DNA from: Bimuria novae-zelandiae CBS 107.79
Lineage: Eukaryota; Ascomycota; Dothideomycetes; Pleosporales; Didymosphaeriaceae
Assembly (NCBI GenBank): GCA_010015655.1
Contig: ML976736.1
Location: 114,284-178,283, forward strand
Length of the DNA: 64,000 nucleotides
Direction of reading: 5' to 3'
The notes beneath the pieces were generated by a model that had not been told where the DNA came from, ran no database searches, and worked only from the letters and a program-made list of their open reading frames with translations. Position numbers and translations under genes: made by a program. Below are positions 25,045 to 35,947 of the stretch, piece after piece (position 1 is the stretch's first letter; each line of letters starts with the position of its first letter).

Positions 25045-25619
25045 GTAACGTCCCTCCATGCGTGGCGGAAAACCCACCGTGCCGGAAAATATAACGGGTA
25101 CTTTGACTTTAAGCGACTATAACTCTGCGTACACGTCGAGCTTTACTAAAATTATATATAAATAATGTACTATAGCTATTTTTAAAGATCTAAGGCGCCT
25201 TATACTTATAAATTACGTTTACATTGTCGCCTTCGCGCCTAATTTACAGAGAGCCTCCTTTTATAGCGTAACAGAGTTCCTTCCCTATAGCACCACTATT
25301 AAGCTCTTACTACTCTATAATACTTATGAGCGGTTTTATCGAGCCTTAGAACCTCGCCATAATGCTAAGAAGTTATTATTAGCCTTATACCTGCTATCGC
25401 GCACAAATTTATGCGATGCCGCTACCCTAGTCGGTACTTTTAATCGAACTAACTACTAATTTTGGCTAGTGCAAAACGACCCCGCACCTACGTAATTATC
25501 GCGGTGTAATTTATGTGGCGGAACGAGCCCACCTTGGCTGACAAGCAATGTGAGGAAGGCCGTAGTCGACCTTGGCTGCATGGTGGTCTCATCCGCACTG
25601 CCCCACGATCTGCGCCATA
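25045..25619 (+). repeat. Left terminal inverted repeat of the NLR element
   Basis: 575 bp, matching 29574-30148 inverted with scattered transitions. The inner limit is at TGCGCCATA. It contains a 95-codon open frame (25172-25459) whose start codon is ATA where the other repeat has ATG. Confidence 0.9.
25172..25459 (+). pseudogene. Small open frame inside the left TIR (start codon lost)
   Basis: Ninety-five codons without a stop, ending TAA at 25457. The translation matches the frame in the right repeat (AIF.DLRRL, INYVYIVAFAPNLQR, LPYSTTIKLL, YERFYRALEPRHNAKK). The first codon is ATA instead of ATG, a G-to-A change of RIP type. I do not recognise the family. Because it lies within the repeat it is present twice per element. 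Confidence 0.4.
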
Positions 25620-28519
25620 ATCGTCCTGACCGGTCCTGCCAACACAGAGAGAGATGACATTTTCTCATCGACATAAAAGACTTTATCTTTTTTCCTAACT
25701 CACGCTGTAATTATTCGTGCATAACTAACCTCCATATGTGGTTGCTCAGCACCAACCCCGATGGCAGCTTCAGCCTAACCGACTTCATCGGTGACGCAAT
25801 TCCAAGCTATGCGATTCTTTCGCATACCTGGGCAGCTGATAATCAGGAACTCACCTTCCAAGATCTAAAGAATGGTCTAGGATTCGGTAAAGAGGGCTAT
25901 GGAAAGATCCAATTCTGTAGCGAGCAAGCTGAGAGAGACGGTCTGCGATACTTCTGGGTTGATAGCTGCTGCATCGACAAATCAAACAGCGCCGAGCTCC
26001 AAACCGCGATCAACTCAATGTTTCGCTGGTACCAAAATGCGGCGAAATGCTATGTTTATCTCTCCGATGTATCGACCGGGAAACACTCATGATCCTCGGA
26101 TCTCCTTTGGGACCAAGCCTTTAGGCGGAGTCGGTGGTTTACTCGAGGCTGGACACTCCAAGAACTGCTTGCACCACGATCAGTCGAGTTTTTCTCCAGA
26201 GATGGCAAACGACTTGGCAATAAGGACTCGCTAGAACAGCAGATTCATGAGATCACAGGCATTCCAGTCAAGGCACTTCAAGGACATGTGTCCCACTTCA
26301 GCTTTGATGAGCGAAGACTGTGGGCTGCAAACCGAGAGACGACAATCGAAGAGGATCAGGTGTATTGCCTATTAGGTATTTTCAATGTCTACTTACCGCT
26401 CATCTATGGCGAAGGAAAGCAACATGCATTTCGTCGGCTCCAGGATGAGATCGACAGACGTCCAGTCGATACGCAAGGTGACAGGCCACGTGAATGTATG
26501 TATACCCTGCGTACTTTAGACTTCAGCTAACAGTATAGATGAACTACAATGGGACCAACTATTGGAATCATTAAGATTTGATGAAATGGATGATCGTCAC
26601 CGAACCATCCAACCTGCCCATGGTACAACTTGCAGGTGGCTGCTTAACAATTCTAAATTCCGCGACTGGCGGGACTGGAACAATGCAGCTGAACATCACG
26701 GTTTCTTCTGGCTCAAAGGGAAGCCCGGCGCAGGGAAATCAACTCTGACAAAGTTTGCTTTGTCGGAAACCAAAAAATACACGCAAGACGCCATTCACAT
26801 ATCGTTTTTCTTCAACCGTAGAGGTGTAGACTTGGAAAAAGACGTTCTGGGTATATACGGATCTCTACTTTCTCAACTCCTCACCAAAATCTCTCGACCC
26901 GAGGAACTGTTTACAAGACTTGACCCACCGATTCGACCTAACCATATCCCTCGCTGGACAATACATATGCTCAAGGACGCTCTGGACCATGCTATCCAGG
27001 CAGTTGGTCAAACACGCTTGTTCTTGTTCATCGATGCGCTTGACGAATGCGAGGCGGACGAGTTGAACAGCCAAATCCAAGACATGATTGCATTCTTCCA
27101 AACGCTCACAGAACGATCCTTCAGCTCTGGAGCGAGGCTGAACATCTTCCTCTCCAGCCGTTACTATCCAACAATTACCATTGACAAAGGCCTTGAGTTG
27201 AAGCTCGAAGCCGAAAACGAGCATGCCGGCGACATCGAAGTCTACATTCGAAGCAAGCTGAAAACCTTTGGAACGAACAAATGGGCCAAGGCCATACGAG
27301 CCGCTGTCCTTGAAAAAGCGCAAGGTGTTTTCCTCTGGGTAGTGCTTGTAATCCCTATCCTCAAAAGAGAGTACGACGAAGGCGACAAGTCCGCAGTCAA
27401 AAAGAAGTTGAAAGACATTCCCGGCGACCTCGGAGAGCTATTCAAGGGCATTTTAACACGAGATGATCAAAGACTGGAAAGGATGCGAATTTGTATCCAA
27501 TGGATCCTTTTCGCCAAAGAGCCTTTGACTCACGAGGAGCTCTACCATGCAGTATTGTCCAGTATCAGAGATCCACAAGACTGGGATGAGGACGATGAGG
27601 AAGGAGAGGAAGAGGATGATGACCTGGACGAGAATCTCAAACACAGAGCATCGGGACATGATGAATCAGAGACCGGGGAGCCGTCCACCCTGTTCAACAC
27701 CACCAACGATGGCATACGCCGATTCATCGTCGCCTCATCGAAAGGTCTCGCCGAATTGACAAATTCTAGGCAACCGAGAGTGCAACTCATTCATGAGTCG
27801 GTTCGAGAATACCTTCTCAACAAAGGTGGCTTGCAACTACTTCAGATCGAAGCTGGAATTTGCCACGCTCTGAGTCATGACCGTTTGAAGAGCTGCTGCG
27901 AGAGTTACTTGAATCGCAAGCAACTCGAAGAAATCATTTCTCAAGAGCTTCTGAAGGCGTCTTCTCCCGAGGGAAAAGAACTTCGTGCATCCACTTCTAG
28001 AAAACATCCTTTCCTTGAGTATTCAGTCCGCAATATTTTCCATCATGCTGAGTTGGCGGCTGAGAATGGCGTTCCACAAGTGGATTTCCTCGATACCTTC
28101 CGCCTTAGAGATTGGGTACATCTCTATAATCTCCTCGAGAAGCATCAAATTCGACGGTACACGTTAGAAGCAAGCTTGACTTACATTTTCGCGGAAAGGA
28201 ATTTCTCAACTCTCATTCGGAGTATTCCCTCAGAGAAGATGAAGCTCGACGAGTGGATTCCTAATGAACGTTACAAGTCTCCGATCTACGCTGCGCTTGC
28301 AAAGAGGAATTCAGGCGCCATCACGGCCATGCTATCGATGCCCAATTTGAATGTTGATGACCAGCCTGGAGCTCCTGTTCTGGATAACTTGATCGAAAAA
28401 TATCACCAAAACGACAAAGTCATCAATAAAAGAGCACCACTCTATTTCTTGTCGGAGACATATACCTCATCCATGGTATTATTGTTTATACAAACAGGTT
28501 GATTGAGAGCTGAGGTCCA

Positions 28520-29440
28520 TCACAGGGATGTTGATGGTAAGACTCCTTTGTGTTTCTTTGCATCAAACGGACACGAGGCTGTGGTCAAGCTACTGCTGGA
28601 CACGGGCAAGGTCGACGTCGACTCGAAGGATCACAACGGCCAGACGCCGCTGTCGTGGGCCGCCGAGAAGGGGCACAAAGGTATCGTTAAGCTGCTGCTC
28701 GACACGGGCAAGGTCGACGTCGACTCGAAGGATTGCAACGGCCAGACGCCGCTATCGTGGGCCGCCGAGAAGGGNNNNNNNNNNNNNNNNNNNNNNNNNN
28801 NNNNNNNNNNNNNNNNNNNNNNNNNNNNNNNNNNNNNNNNNNNNNNNNNNNNNNNNNNNNNNNNNNNNNNNNNNNNNNNNNNNNNNNNNNNNNNNNNNNN
28901 NNNNNNNNNNNNNNNNNNNNNNNNNNNNNNNNNNNNNNNNNNNNNNNNNNNNNNNNNNNNNNNNCGGCCAGACGCCGCTATCGTGGGCCGCCGAGAAGGG
29001 ACACGAAGGTATCGTTAAGCTGCTGCTGGACACGGGCAAGGTCGACGTCGACTCGAAGGATCACAACGACCAGACGCCGCTGTCGTGGGCCACCGAGAAG
29101 GGGCACGAAGGTATTGTTAAGCTGCTGCTCGACACGGGCAAGGTAGACGTCGATTCGAAGGATTGCAACGGCTAGACGCCGCTGTCATGGGCCGCCAGGA
29201 ATGGGCACGAAGGTATCGTTAAGCTGCTGCTCGACACGGGCAAGGTCGACGTTGACTCGAAGGATCGCAACGGCCGGACGCCGCTGTGGTGGGCCGCCAC
29301 GAATGGGCACGAAGATATCGTTAAGCTGCTGCTCGACACGGGCAAGGTCGACGTCGACTCGAAGGATTACTACGGCCGGAAGCCGCTGTGGTTGGCCGCC
29401 GAGAATGGGTACGAAGGTATCGTCAAGCTGCTGCACGTAC
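28520..29440 (+). repeat. Near-identical 102-bp (34-residue) ankyrin repeat array
   Basis: About seven or eight units are visible, each reading roughly QTPLSWAAEKGH.GIVKLL and then LDTGKVDVDSKD.NG. Adjacent units differ at only a few positions. The array contains the assembly gap, so the real copy number is unknown. The last unit is truncated after KLLH. High identity between repeat units is known for fungal NLR sensor domains that evolve by unit exchange. Confidence 0.9.
28775..28964. other. Assembly gap (190 N)
   Basis: A run of N lies in the ankyrin array, most likely because near-identical repeats could not be resolved. The reading frame shifts nominally across it, so the gap length should not be taken as real. 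Confidence 0.99.
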
Positions 29441-29573
29441 CTTCCAGAACCTTATGTCAGCCACCTCCCCGCCCACCACCTCTATTCATTATGTAGTCAT
29501 TGGATATAAGCTAGAATCTTCCTTTGTTTTGGAATCAATTCAGAGTCGGGTCCGCAAGCGAGGTTCGCGTTGC

Positions 29574-30148
29574 TATGGCGCAGATCGTGGGGCAGTGCGG
29601 ATGAGACCACCATGCAGCCAAGGTCGACTACGGCCTTCCTCACATTGCTTGTCAGCCAAGGTGGGCTCGTTCCGCCACATAAATTACACCGCGATAATTA
29701 CGTAGGTGCGGGGTCGTTTTGCACTAGCCAAAATCAGTAGTTAGTTTAATTAGAAGTACTAACTAGGGTAGCAGTATTGCATAAATTTGTGCGCGACAGC
29801 AGGCACAAGGCTAATAATAACTTCTTAGCATTATGGCGAGGTTCTAAGGCTCGATAAAACCGCTCATAAGTATTATAGAGTGGTAAGAGCTTAATAGTAG
29901 TGCTATAGGGAAGGAACTCTGTTACGCTATAAAAGAAGGCTCTTTGTAAATTAGGCGCGAAGGCGACGATGTAAACGTAATTTATAAGTGTAAGGCGCCT
30001 TAGATCTTCAAAAATAGCCATAGTACATTATTTATACATAATTTTAGTAAAGCTTGACGTGTGCGCAGAGTTATAGTCGCTTAAAGTTAAAGTACCCGTT
30101 ATATTTTCCGGCACGGTGGGTTTTCCGCCACGCATGGAGGGACGTTAC
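29574..30148 (-). repeat. Right terminal inverted repeat of the NLR element
   Basis: 575 bp, the inverted partner of 25045-25619, ending GGAGGGACGTTAC before the TA duplication. It carries the intact-start copy of the small open frame on the minus strand (29746-30021). Confidence 0.9.
29746..30021 (-). CDS. Small open frame inside the right TIR (91 codons), unknown family
   Basis: Starts ATG at 30021 (MAIFEDLRRLTLINYVYIVA) and ends TAA at 29746. The left-repeat copy continues three codons further because the same position is CGA there, so this copy gained a stop. Each copy thus has one lesion of RIP or deamination type. The product would be basic and hydrophobic in patches. I do not recognise it; it may be an exon remnant of the original transposon protein. 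A chance frame in a repeat is also possible. Confidence 0.35.
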   Translation of the reverse strand: MAIFEDLRRLTLINYVYIVAFAPNLQRAFFYSVTEFLPYSTTIKLLPLYNTYERFYRALEPRHNAKKLLLALCLLSRTNLCNTATLVSTSN

Positions 30149-30385
30149 TAACGTTAATTACTTATATTACCTTAGTACCTAGCTTTATTATAAGCGCTGT
30201 TAGTCTTAGACGCTATTATAATATTAGTATTTACTTTAACTTAGGTTAAGATATGCTATATAATAAATATAGCATTGTTACTTACCTAAAGTACTATAAG
30301 GGTTATTAGCTTATTAACGCAGATTTATCTCGTCGTCTAACAAAGTTATCTTTACTTATAATAGTAATTTAAACTTGCTTATTAG

Positions 30386-30719
30386 AAGTTTATGGACCAT
30401 TTCATGCAAGAGAGTGCCCATGAGCTCTTCAATGGTGTCTAAATTGTTAGGATCTGAACATGTATGGAACGCGGAGGACCAACGGGCCTTAGTAGAAGTG
30501 ACACTCGGCGGGGTCGCGTAACCGAGGTCACGTGATGTACCATCCAGCCAAGACATACCATCCTGCCAAGATTGTGGAAGGTGCACCATCCACGGACGGC
30601 GCGACCATCCATCAGAATCTAGGGATGGTAGAAAGAGAGATAGACGGTAAGGTTTACCCCTCTTATATATAAACCTACACGAATACCCTTAAGGCATTTG
30701 TGTTTAACCTGTTTATTAA
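30386..30719 (-). pseudogene. Fragment with HExxH motif, possibly SprT-like metallopeptidase
   Basis: On the minus strand, about 30480-30375 reads FHTCSDPNNLDTIEE followed by LMGTLLHEMVHKLL. HEMVH fits the HExxH zinc site, and the LLHEMVH context resembles SprT-like domains, which have further metal ligands downstream. Those are absent here because the sequence runs into Copia-5 DNA. Upstream on the minus strand (about 30610-30535) is non-coding-looking sequence with four spaced copies of GGATGGT. It is at best a gene end captured between Copia-5 and Copia-1. Confidence 0.35.
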
Positions 30720-30915
30720 TGTCACGGTTTATGGCTCTTACTCTACAAGATAGTTGCTCCTACCTTGACATGGTTGCGACTTACCTTCTTTCTGTCTAGG
30801 ACTAGCGTTGTTTGTGCCTGCGCACCTATATCTTCTGTAGCTCCTAGATAGTACAACCTCAGTTTAATCCCACAATCTTTTCCACTGCGTACTGTCCGCT
30901 CTGCTCACCGCGATA

Positions 30916-30936
30916 GTTATGAGCCCGGCTTGCATC
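30916..30936 (+). other. Primer-binding site complementary to initiator tRNA-Met anticodon arm
   Basis: GTTATGAGCCCGGCTTGC abuts the 5' LTR. Its complement, GGGCTCATAAC, is the anticodon stem-loop of initiator tRNA-Met (CAU anticodon), as used by Drosophila copia. Cognate sites follow the LTRs at 7258 (Copia-5), 8670 (Copia-2, mutated) and, degraded, 61102. Confidence 0.75.
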
Positions 30937-31093
30937 TTGGATTGTTCTCACCTGCTGCTGTAACGTCACTCAACACACGAGCTGCACGTTGCTATACCGC
31001 GTTCTTTATAACGCACCTGTTACCGCGTTCTCACAACGCACATACTAGGATCTCTGCCTGGATCCATTAATACAGTCGACTATAGCCTCTACA

Positions 31094-34000
31094 ATGGCTA
31101 CTGAGTCCGACCCCGCAGTGACGCGTGTCACTATCATACTGAACACACCAGACGACTGGTTTACCTGGTTGTTCATTCGCCGAGACGTTGCCAACCGCCA
31201 CGGTCTCTGGCAATACATCAACCTTGACGTAGCGAAGGAGAATCTCCCCGAGCTACAGGAGCCAATTAAGCCTTAACTTACTAATTACGAGCTTAAAGCT
31301 ACCAGGCTCTCTTACTTATCCGCTAACGATCGAGATTCCTATCGATAGGAATACGATTAATGGGAACGCCGCCGTACCGAGTATCGCACTTAAGCGAAGG
31401 CACTAGCTAACCTAAACATAGATATTAGCAAGATAATTGCTGCACGTTACATACACCTAATTAAAGATCACGATACCCCGTACGACCGACTAGTTACACT
31501 TAAAAAGTTCTTTTGTCCTACAGACGCGACACGCCGTCGCGAGCTAGCTAATAAATATAACACCCTTAAGACTGCGCCACGAGCTGCGAAGAAGATCGAG
31601 CAATAGCTATTAAACTAGGTATATATTATAGCTTAGGGCAAGGCTGTTAGCTTGCCTAAGACTAACGGTAATTAACTATAGGAGGACTTCCTCATTGCCT
31701 GTAAGGCAATTAATTAGGAATACGCCACTTCCTGCCTGCGCGAGATCTTCAAGCATAAAGCGCGAGGCACCACTACCGAGATCTCATCTCTAGAGACGTA
31801 CGTCGCCGAGATGACTACATATCTACGCCGCACCAAGCTACACTCAACAGGCCTGGCGGTAACCGCTGCCGAGCTTGGAGTCGCAAAGCAAGTTGATTCA
31901 CAGACTACAAAGGGCAATCGCGGTGGCAGCCGTGACCGAGACAAGCCACCCAGAAACTGTGTCTGTGGAAAGAAGCATTGGTACACTAACTGCTTTATTC
32001 TCAACCCACGCAACCCACAACGTCCGAAGGACTATTAGCCTATAGCTAAGGCTGTACGCAAGGTTGAGGAAGCGCGAAAGGACTCTAAGATCAATACACG
32101 CATTAAGACTACTCTCGAGAAGTGGACAGCCTAACAACCTTAGAACACAGGATCACTGCGAGTTGATAATGGCAATCCTCCTGCTGAGAACAGCAACACG
32201 TTTGTGGTGATTGCTGGCCCATTACACATAAGCCTCGATCAAGTCGATTCTCTTGAGCCCGATTCTCTTGATCCCAAATCTCTTGAATCTCTCGAAGAAC
32301 AATCGAACAACAATTCAAAAACAATCACATTAGACAACAACGCTGAGCCTAACGGAGAGCTCACAGTGATGGTTAGAGACAACGCTGATAAGGCTGAGCT
32401 CCTCAACCAATAGATCGTCGATCTAGGGTCAAACACCCACGTTATTAATACAGAGTCATGGCATGGCTAGAAGAGGATGAACGACAATCCGCAACGTCGC
32501 TATGTTTACGCTAGCAATAGCCAAATCTTAATTACGGCTTGGGGCACGATGGAACTCGTCGCTTAAACACTACACGGGACACAAACGCTGGAGTTGACGC
32601 ATGTCGCATATGTTGAAGGCTTTCTTACAAGCTTGTTAGGACTTGCTCGCTGCCGTACAGAGTCTATCCATTTTGACTCTGGCCGTGATGTCCTGTACAT
32701 GCGCCAACCATCAAACGTTATCGCCTAACTCGAGTACAATGGAGGCCACTGGCTGATGGATGCTGAACCGTCACATCGACCGCCGCTATCGCTTCTACGC
32801 TTACTATTGAGTACGTTTAGGGCATCATACCGCCCGTCGTACGCGCCAAAGCCTACTAATATTATTAATCGGCGTGCTGCTTATCATATCTGGGCCCATC
32901 TAGGCCAGAAAGCAGTTAACTATCTTAAATCAAACGTTAAAGGTGTTTAATTGACTGGAGAACACATGGACTGTCGATGTTAGACATGTATTAAGACTCG
33001 AATGACTCACATTATCTTAAGGCGCCCGGCCGAGAGCCGCGCACAAAAACCGTTCTATCGAATCGCGATAGACCTGATCTACATCATCCCTGTGGGAGAG
33101 GAGTGTATCGACGGCAGCAAGTACGCCTTGCACTCTATGGACGAATACTCAAAGTGGCATAAGATCACCACATCACGACGCAAGGATAAGTTAACACTTA
33201 CACGTTAGTTCATGTCCTTGATCCGCAAAATCCAGCGTGTGTACAACGCTAACGTAGTCGCCATTCAATGCAACAACAAGAAAGGATTTAGAAACGATCT
33301 TATCAACACAACAAAAGAGCTAGGTATGCTGTATAAGCCAGCACCAGCCGGAACAAAGGAGCCAAATGGACTAATCGAACGCGCTGGCGGAGTACTCACT
33401 CAGCGAGCTCGCGCTATGCGCATACACGCCAATCTGCCAAAGAGTCTATCACATGAGCTGTATCGCACCGCCGCATATATACTCAATCGCACGCCTACTG
33501 AAGCACTAGGATGGAAGACACCGTACGAGGTAGTATGGGAACGAAAACCACTTGTCGCTTATATGAGGCCTATTGGCTGTCGCGCCTACGTCTATAATCG
33601 CGATCTGAGAGCTGCCGACAAGCTTGAATCACGCACTTTAATTGGCCACCTCGTTAGCTACTAAGGCACCAATATCTTTCGCATCTGGCTGCCTACAAAG
33701 GATGCTGTTATCGTCACCCGCGACGTTGTATTCGAGCCTACACTCTTCTTTAATGGGATGGATGGGTATGCGTCAGGATCAGTGCTCGAAGAGGTAATCG
33801 AACTACTCGAATATCCAGAAGAACATCAACATAATGATGTTGGTATCGAAGATCTGTTGACTGCTCGTCAACGTCGCTACCTAGCAGAGACACCTACGAC
33901 CTCAGCTTCGAGAGCTGCAGGCTCCCAGGTGGGGGGTGAACAGATAGACGACGCATTCGAATCGACACAGCAACAGCAACAGCTGCCTACTCCAAGACCT

Positions 34001-35947
34001 ATAATGTCTACTGCCACAAGCAATCACACTCCTAAGAGTGATGAAGTACCCGAGGGCTATCGCCAACGCGGCGAGAGAGCTCCACGAGACGTTAACCTAG
34101 ACCTAACTAACACGAGCTTGATCATCTCTGGCAAACGCAATCGAAAGCAGAAAGATCTAAACAACTTTATAATTTACACATATACTACAGCACTGGGAGC
34201 TACACCTCTTATCGACTATCTCCGTGCATTTTCGACCGAGATTCGCTCAATACCTACTACAGATAAGATACCAAGGATCCATCAGTCTCAGCTACCGCCA
34301 CTGCCGAGGGCAGTGAAGCAGCTTGACACACACATGTTTGGTAGTCAATTTCGACGCGCTATGGAGGTTGAGTGGCAAGCTCTACGCGCCAAAGGAGTCT
34401 TTGGGAAGACTACAAAAACAAAGGCCTCTGCAGACGCTGAGGTGCTACCGTTGATGTGGATATTCGCATACAAGATCGACGAAGAAGGATACCTCTCACG
34501 GTTTAAAGCTCGACTCGTTGTTCGAGGAGATCTTCAAGCTCCACTTAACGACACATACGCTGCTACACTCGCAATTCGCAACTTTCGCGCTCTTATTGCA
34601 ATCGCCAATTACTTTGGTCTAGAGCTAAAGCAGTACGATGTCCCTACTGCCTTCCTGAACGCTGAGATCGATCGAAAACTGTACGCTGAAACACCTGAGG
34701 CGTTCCGCCATACTGCAGGCGAGATCATGCTGGTACTCCGCGCCCTGTACGGCCTGAAGGAGTCACCAATCCTATGGTACAACAAACTACGTCGACAACT
34801 TGTTAAGCTGGGTCTGAAGCCAGTTGAAGGCTTTCCTTGCTTGTACACGAGCCGCTGGCTTATCCTATTCGTCTATGTTGACGACATTGTCATGGCATAT
34901 CATCAGTCTAATGCCTATCACCACAGGTCTTTTGAGAAGGATCTGGTGGACCTATACAACATTAAAGCTATGGGAGACCTTACCTGGTTTCTCGGAATCC
35001 GCATCATACGCGATCGAGCCCTGCACAAGACGTGGCTAGTCTAGGACGCGTTTATCGATAAGGTATGCGCTTGATTCAGCATCGAAGCTATGGGCAAGGC
35101 TCTAGACATTCCACTAGCGGAGAACTGGCTGCCATAGTCTACTGAGGAACCTGATTCATCGCGAACAAAGCTCTATCAGCAACTAGTTGGCTCTCTTGCA
35201 TACATCGCTGTTTGGGGTAGACCTGACGTCGCCCGAACGCACGTCGTCTTTGCTTGTCACCTTACCAACCCAGGACAGTCACACATCTCAAAGATCCGGA
35301 AGACCTGGCGCTACCTGCTCAGCACGAAGGCTCTCGCACTTGAGGCCTCTGCTAGCGCGCAGGACATGGCTGAGTATCTATCTGACGATCCAACATACCG
35401 CGATCCTCTCTTCTTTGGATCTTCTGACGCCTTATACGCTGACGAGCCTGAGACTCGCCGAAGCTCTTAAGGCTATGCTTTCAAGTTCGGAGGACTGATG
35501 ATCGACTGGAAGTCAACAGTATAACGCACAGTCACAAAATCAACTATAGAATCTGAATTACTGGCTCTATCACTTGCTGGCTTGCAGATGGAAGAATGGA
35601 TGCGATTCTTCTCTGGTATTGACCTTACTCTCGACTGTACACCTACTATCTGGTGTGATAATTAGCAGACCGTTGGTATTGTTACTAAATAGCAAGACAA
35701 GCTTCATACAAAGGTCAAACATGTCGACATCCACTGGCTCTGGATTCGACAGGAAGTCGAAGCCTCTCGTATTAACGTTAAATGGGTCCCCACCGACTAT
35801 ATGCCTGCCGATGGACTTATAAAGATTCTACCTAAACAGAAGTTTGCAGACTTCGTCCGCTAAATTGGCCTTGTTGATGTTACTGAGCGTCTGAAGGGCC
35901 TGCGTCAAACTGATGGCAACAATCTTGATAGTATCTATATACACTGA
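31094..35947 (+). pseudogene. Copia-1 gag-pol polyprotein with RIP-type stops
   Basis: A single frame of about 1617 codons runs from ATG 31094 (MATESDPAVTR) to TGA 35945. Domains: Gag (31094-32000) with the unusual knuckle CVCGKKHWYTNC (31958-31993); retropepsin site D-L-G-S-N-T-H (32420); GAG-pre-integrase and integrase (about 32870-33700, e.g. RIAIDLIYIIPVGEE and NGLIERAGGVLTQRARAMR); reverse transcriptase (34380-34920, YDVPTAFLNAEID and YVDD at 34874-34885); RNase H (about 35430-35830, STIESELLAL, KVKHVDIHW). Eight stops occur from 35042 to 35865 alone, for example TAG for Trp or Gln. The reverse transcriptase segment 33758-35044 is open for 428 codons, but no full polyprotein can be made. 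Confidence 0.92.

Larger units (their letters stand above)
25736..29496 (+). pseudogene. HET-NACHT-ankyrin (NLR-like) gene, three in-frame stops, cargo of the TIR element
   Basis: Fungal NLR-like proteins of this type pair an N-terminal HET (heterokaryon incompatibility, cell-death) domain with a NACHT nucleotide-binding switch and a repeat sensor. The HET domain starts at MWLLSTNPDG, with YAILSHTW (residues 25-32) and WVDSCCID (74-81), continuing after the stop with RGWTLQELLAP. One intron is needed near 26478 or 26496 to 26538 (ending TATAG); either donor keeps frame. NACHT follows: Walker A GKPGAGKS at 26718-26741, Walker B LFIDALDEC at about 27025-27050, and SSRYYP near 27153. A linker with IHESVREYLL near 27790 precedes ankyrin repeats from about 28520 to 29440. 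Stops: TGA 26090, TGA 28500, TAG 29174. The first two are compatible with CGA to TGA, the third with CAG to TAG. Terminal TAG is at 29494. Confidence 0.88.
25045..30148 (+). mobile_element. TIR element with 575-bp inverted repeats carrying a HET-NACHT-ankyrin gene
   Basis: The ends are long inverted repeats, 25045-25619 and 29574-30148, each 575 bp, starting GTAACGTCCCTCCATGCG. The dinucleotide TA is on both sides (25043-25044 and 30149-30150), and removing the element restores the Copia-5 reading frame, which fixes the borders. The only large gene inside is the NLR-like gene; no transposase domain is seen. The element is therefore either non-autonomous (mobilised in trans by a TA-targeting transposase) or a fold-back structure that captured a gene. 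Composition is less AT-biased than the flanks, so it probably arrived late. The nominal length of 5104 bp includes an assembly gap. Confidence 0.85.
7116..30385 (+). mobile_element. Copia-5: oldest layer, a RIP-mutated Copia element in four separated pieces
   Basis: The 5' LTR is 7116-7257. Gag begins at about 7396 (ATG GCG ACA GAA), parallel to the Copia-1 Gag start MATES, and runs to a zinc-knuckle-like end near 8277. The frame resumes at 19038-19456 with a protease-like N-L-G-S-N-T segment. It resumes again at 24934-25044 and 30149 to about 30385, where it still aligns residue by residue with Copia-1 downstream of the protease. The gaps are filled by a solo LTR with nested Copia elements, by Copia-4, and by the NLR-carrying TIR element. 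No 3' LTR is seen; the element is truncated near 30385. Numerous TAG/TAA codons stand where Copia-1 has Trp or Gln. Confidence 0.8.

Noticed and set aside
28775..28964. Frameshift in the ankyrin region
   Set aside because: The apparent shift comes from the arbitrary length of the N run, not from observed sequence.
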